Of a stretch of 5,166 nucleotides of DNA, positions 4,579-5,166 are shown one piece after another. The notes beneath the pieces were generated by a model. The model was given only the letters and a program-made list of their open reading frames with translations. It was not told the DNA's origin and did no database searches. The translations under genes were made by a program, and so were the position numbers. This DNA comes from Treponemataceae bacterium. GTDB taxonomy: Bacteria > Spirochaetota > Spirochaetia > Treponematales > Treponemataceae. The DNA lies in contig JAILRX010000109.1 in assembly GCA_024697985.1 (NCBI GenBank), positions 1 to 5,166 on the forward strand. Reading direction: 5' to 3'. The stretch's first letter is position 1. Every line of letters begins with the position of its first letter.

Positions 4579-5166
4579 ATGTCAAATATTTATACAAGCG
4601 CTGACCAGCTTATCGGTCGTACACCACTTTTGGAACTCACACATATCGAAAAAGAATTTGCTTTGAAGGCAAAACTCGTTGCAAAACTTGAATATTTCAA
4701 TCCAGCAGGAAGCGTCAAGGATCGAATCGCAAAGGCCATGCTCGACGATGCTGAAAAGGCCGGAAAATTAAAGCCTACTTCTACGATTATCGAACCGACT
4801 TCTGGAAATACTGGAATTGGTCTTGCATCTGTAGCAGCAGCTCGCGGATACAAAATCATCATCGTAATGCCAGAAACGATGAGCGTTGAGCGCCGACAGC
4901 TGATGAAGGCTTACGGAGCAGAACTTGTTTTGACAGAGGGCGCAAAAGGAATGAAAGGCGCAATTGCCAAGGCAGAAGAACTTGCACAGACAATTCCTGA
5001 TAGCTTCATTCCTGGTCAGTTCGTAAATCCTTCGAACCCTAAGGCGCATTTTGAAACGACAGGACCAGAAATCTGGGAAGATACGGACGGAAAGGTTGAT
5101 TACTTCGTCGCTGGTGTCGGAACAGGCGGAACGATTACAGGTGTCGGACAGTTCCTTAAGTCAAAG
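4579..5166 (+). CDS. cysK: Cysteine synthase (O-acetylserine sulfhydrylase), 5' part
   Basis: Cytoplasmic PLP enzyme that makes cysteine from O-acetylserine and sulfide. The frame runs from the ATG at 4579 to the window edge without a stop: 196 residues of about 310. The N-terminus SADQLIGRTPLLEL is typical. The Schiff-base lysine is Lys47 in NPAGSVKDRIA (42-52); the substrate carboxylate loop TSGNTG (74-79) and the PLP phosphate loop GTGGT (181-185) are intact. MPETMSVERRQLMKAYGAEL (98-117) and PGQFVNPSNPKAHFETTGPEI (145-165) are further family blocks. These fit the CysK branch; CysM-type enzymes are less likely and cystathionine beta-synthase would need the missing C-terminus to exclude. 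It has its own promoter and a long leader, and follows the CymR-like regulator gene. In Bacillus, CysK also acts as the CymR partner, so a second, regulatory role is possible here. Codons end in C more often than in the transporter genes, as in metY, which suits high expression. Confidence 0.95.
   Translation, partial: MSNIYTSADQLIGRTPLLELTHIEKEFALKAKLVAKLEYFNPAGSVKDRIAKAMLDDAEKAGKLKPTSTIIEPTSGNTGIGLASVAAARGYKIIIVMPETMSVERRQLMKAYGAELVLTEGAKGMKGAIAKAEELAQTIPDSFIPGQFVNPSNPKAHFETTGPEIWEDTDGKVDYFVAGVGTGGTITGVGQFLKSK

Noticed and set aside
4590..5049. Two minus-strand open frames (4590-4862 and 4768-5049)
   Set aside because: Both are antisense to the clear cysK reading frame with its intact active-site motifs.

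Overview
The window carries a compact set of sulfur amino acid genes, all on the + strand. In order they are: the 3' part of an O-acetylhomoserine sulfhydrylase gene (metY), a four-gene polar amino acid ABC transporter (periplasmic binding protein, two permeases, ATPase), an Rrf2-family regulator of the CymR type, and, behind its own promoter, the 5' part of a cysteine synthase gene (cysK). Both end genes are cut by the window edges.

The organism is probably a moderately AT-rich bacterium with an outer membrane. The binding protein has a Sec signal peptide but no lipobox cysteine, so it is made as a soluble periplasmic protein. The codon style and protein flavour suggest a host-associated Treponema-like spirochete. 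This is an impression, not a demonstration, and a Clostridia-like source cannot be excluded from the sequence alone.

Layout. Positions 1-829 hold metY. After 31 bases with no terminator comes the binding protein (861-1703), so these two are probably co-transcribed. A strong intrinsic terminator (1718-1759) sits between the binding protein and the first permease (1776-2435) and probably sets a high binding protein to permease ratio. The second permease (2416-3117) overlaps the first by 20 bases. The ATPase (3121-3885) and the regulator (3910-4335) follow closely. The 243-base gap 4336-4578 holds an A/T palindrome, a well-formed promoter with an inverted repeat over its -35 box, and a roughly 180-base leader. 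The leader contains a 44-codon ORF with tandem Cys codons. Then cysK starts at 4579.

How it fits together. MetY and CysK both fix sulfide into organic form. The binding protein closely resembles the cysteine-binding CjaA type, so the transporter probably imports cysteine. The regulator resembles CymR, which in Bacillus represses cysteine genes and uses CysK as its partner. Here regulator and cysK are neighbours, and the inverted repeat over the cysK -35 box is a plausible operator. The most interesting and least certain element is the Cys-codon leader ORF in front of cysK, which may add a second, translation-based sensing layer.
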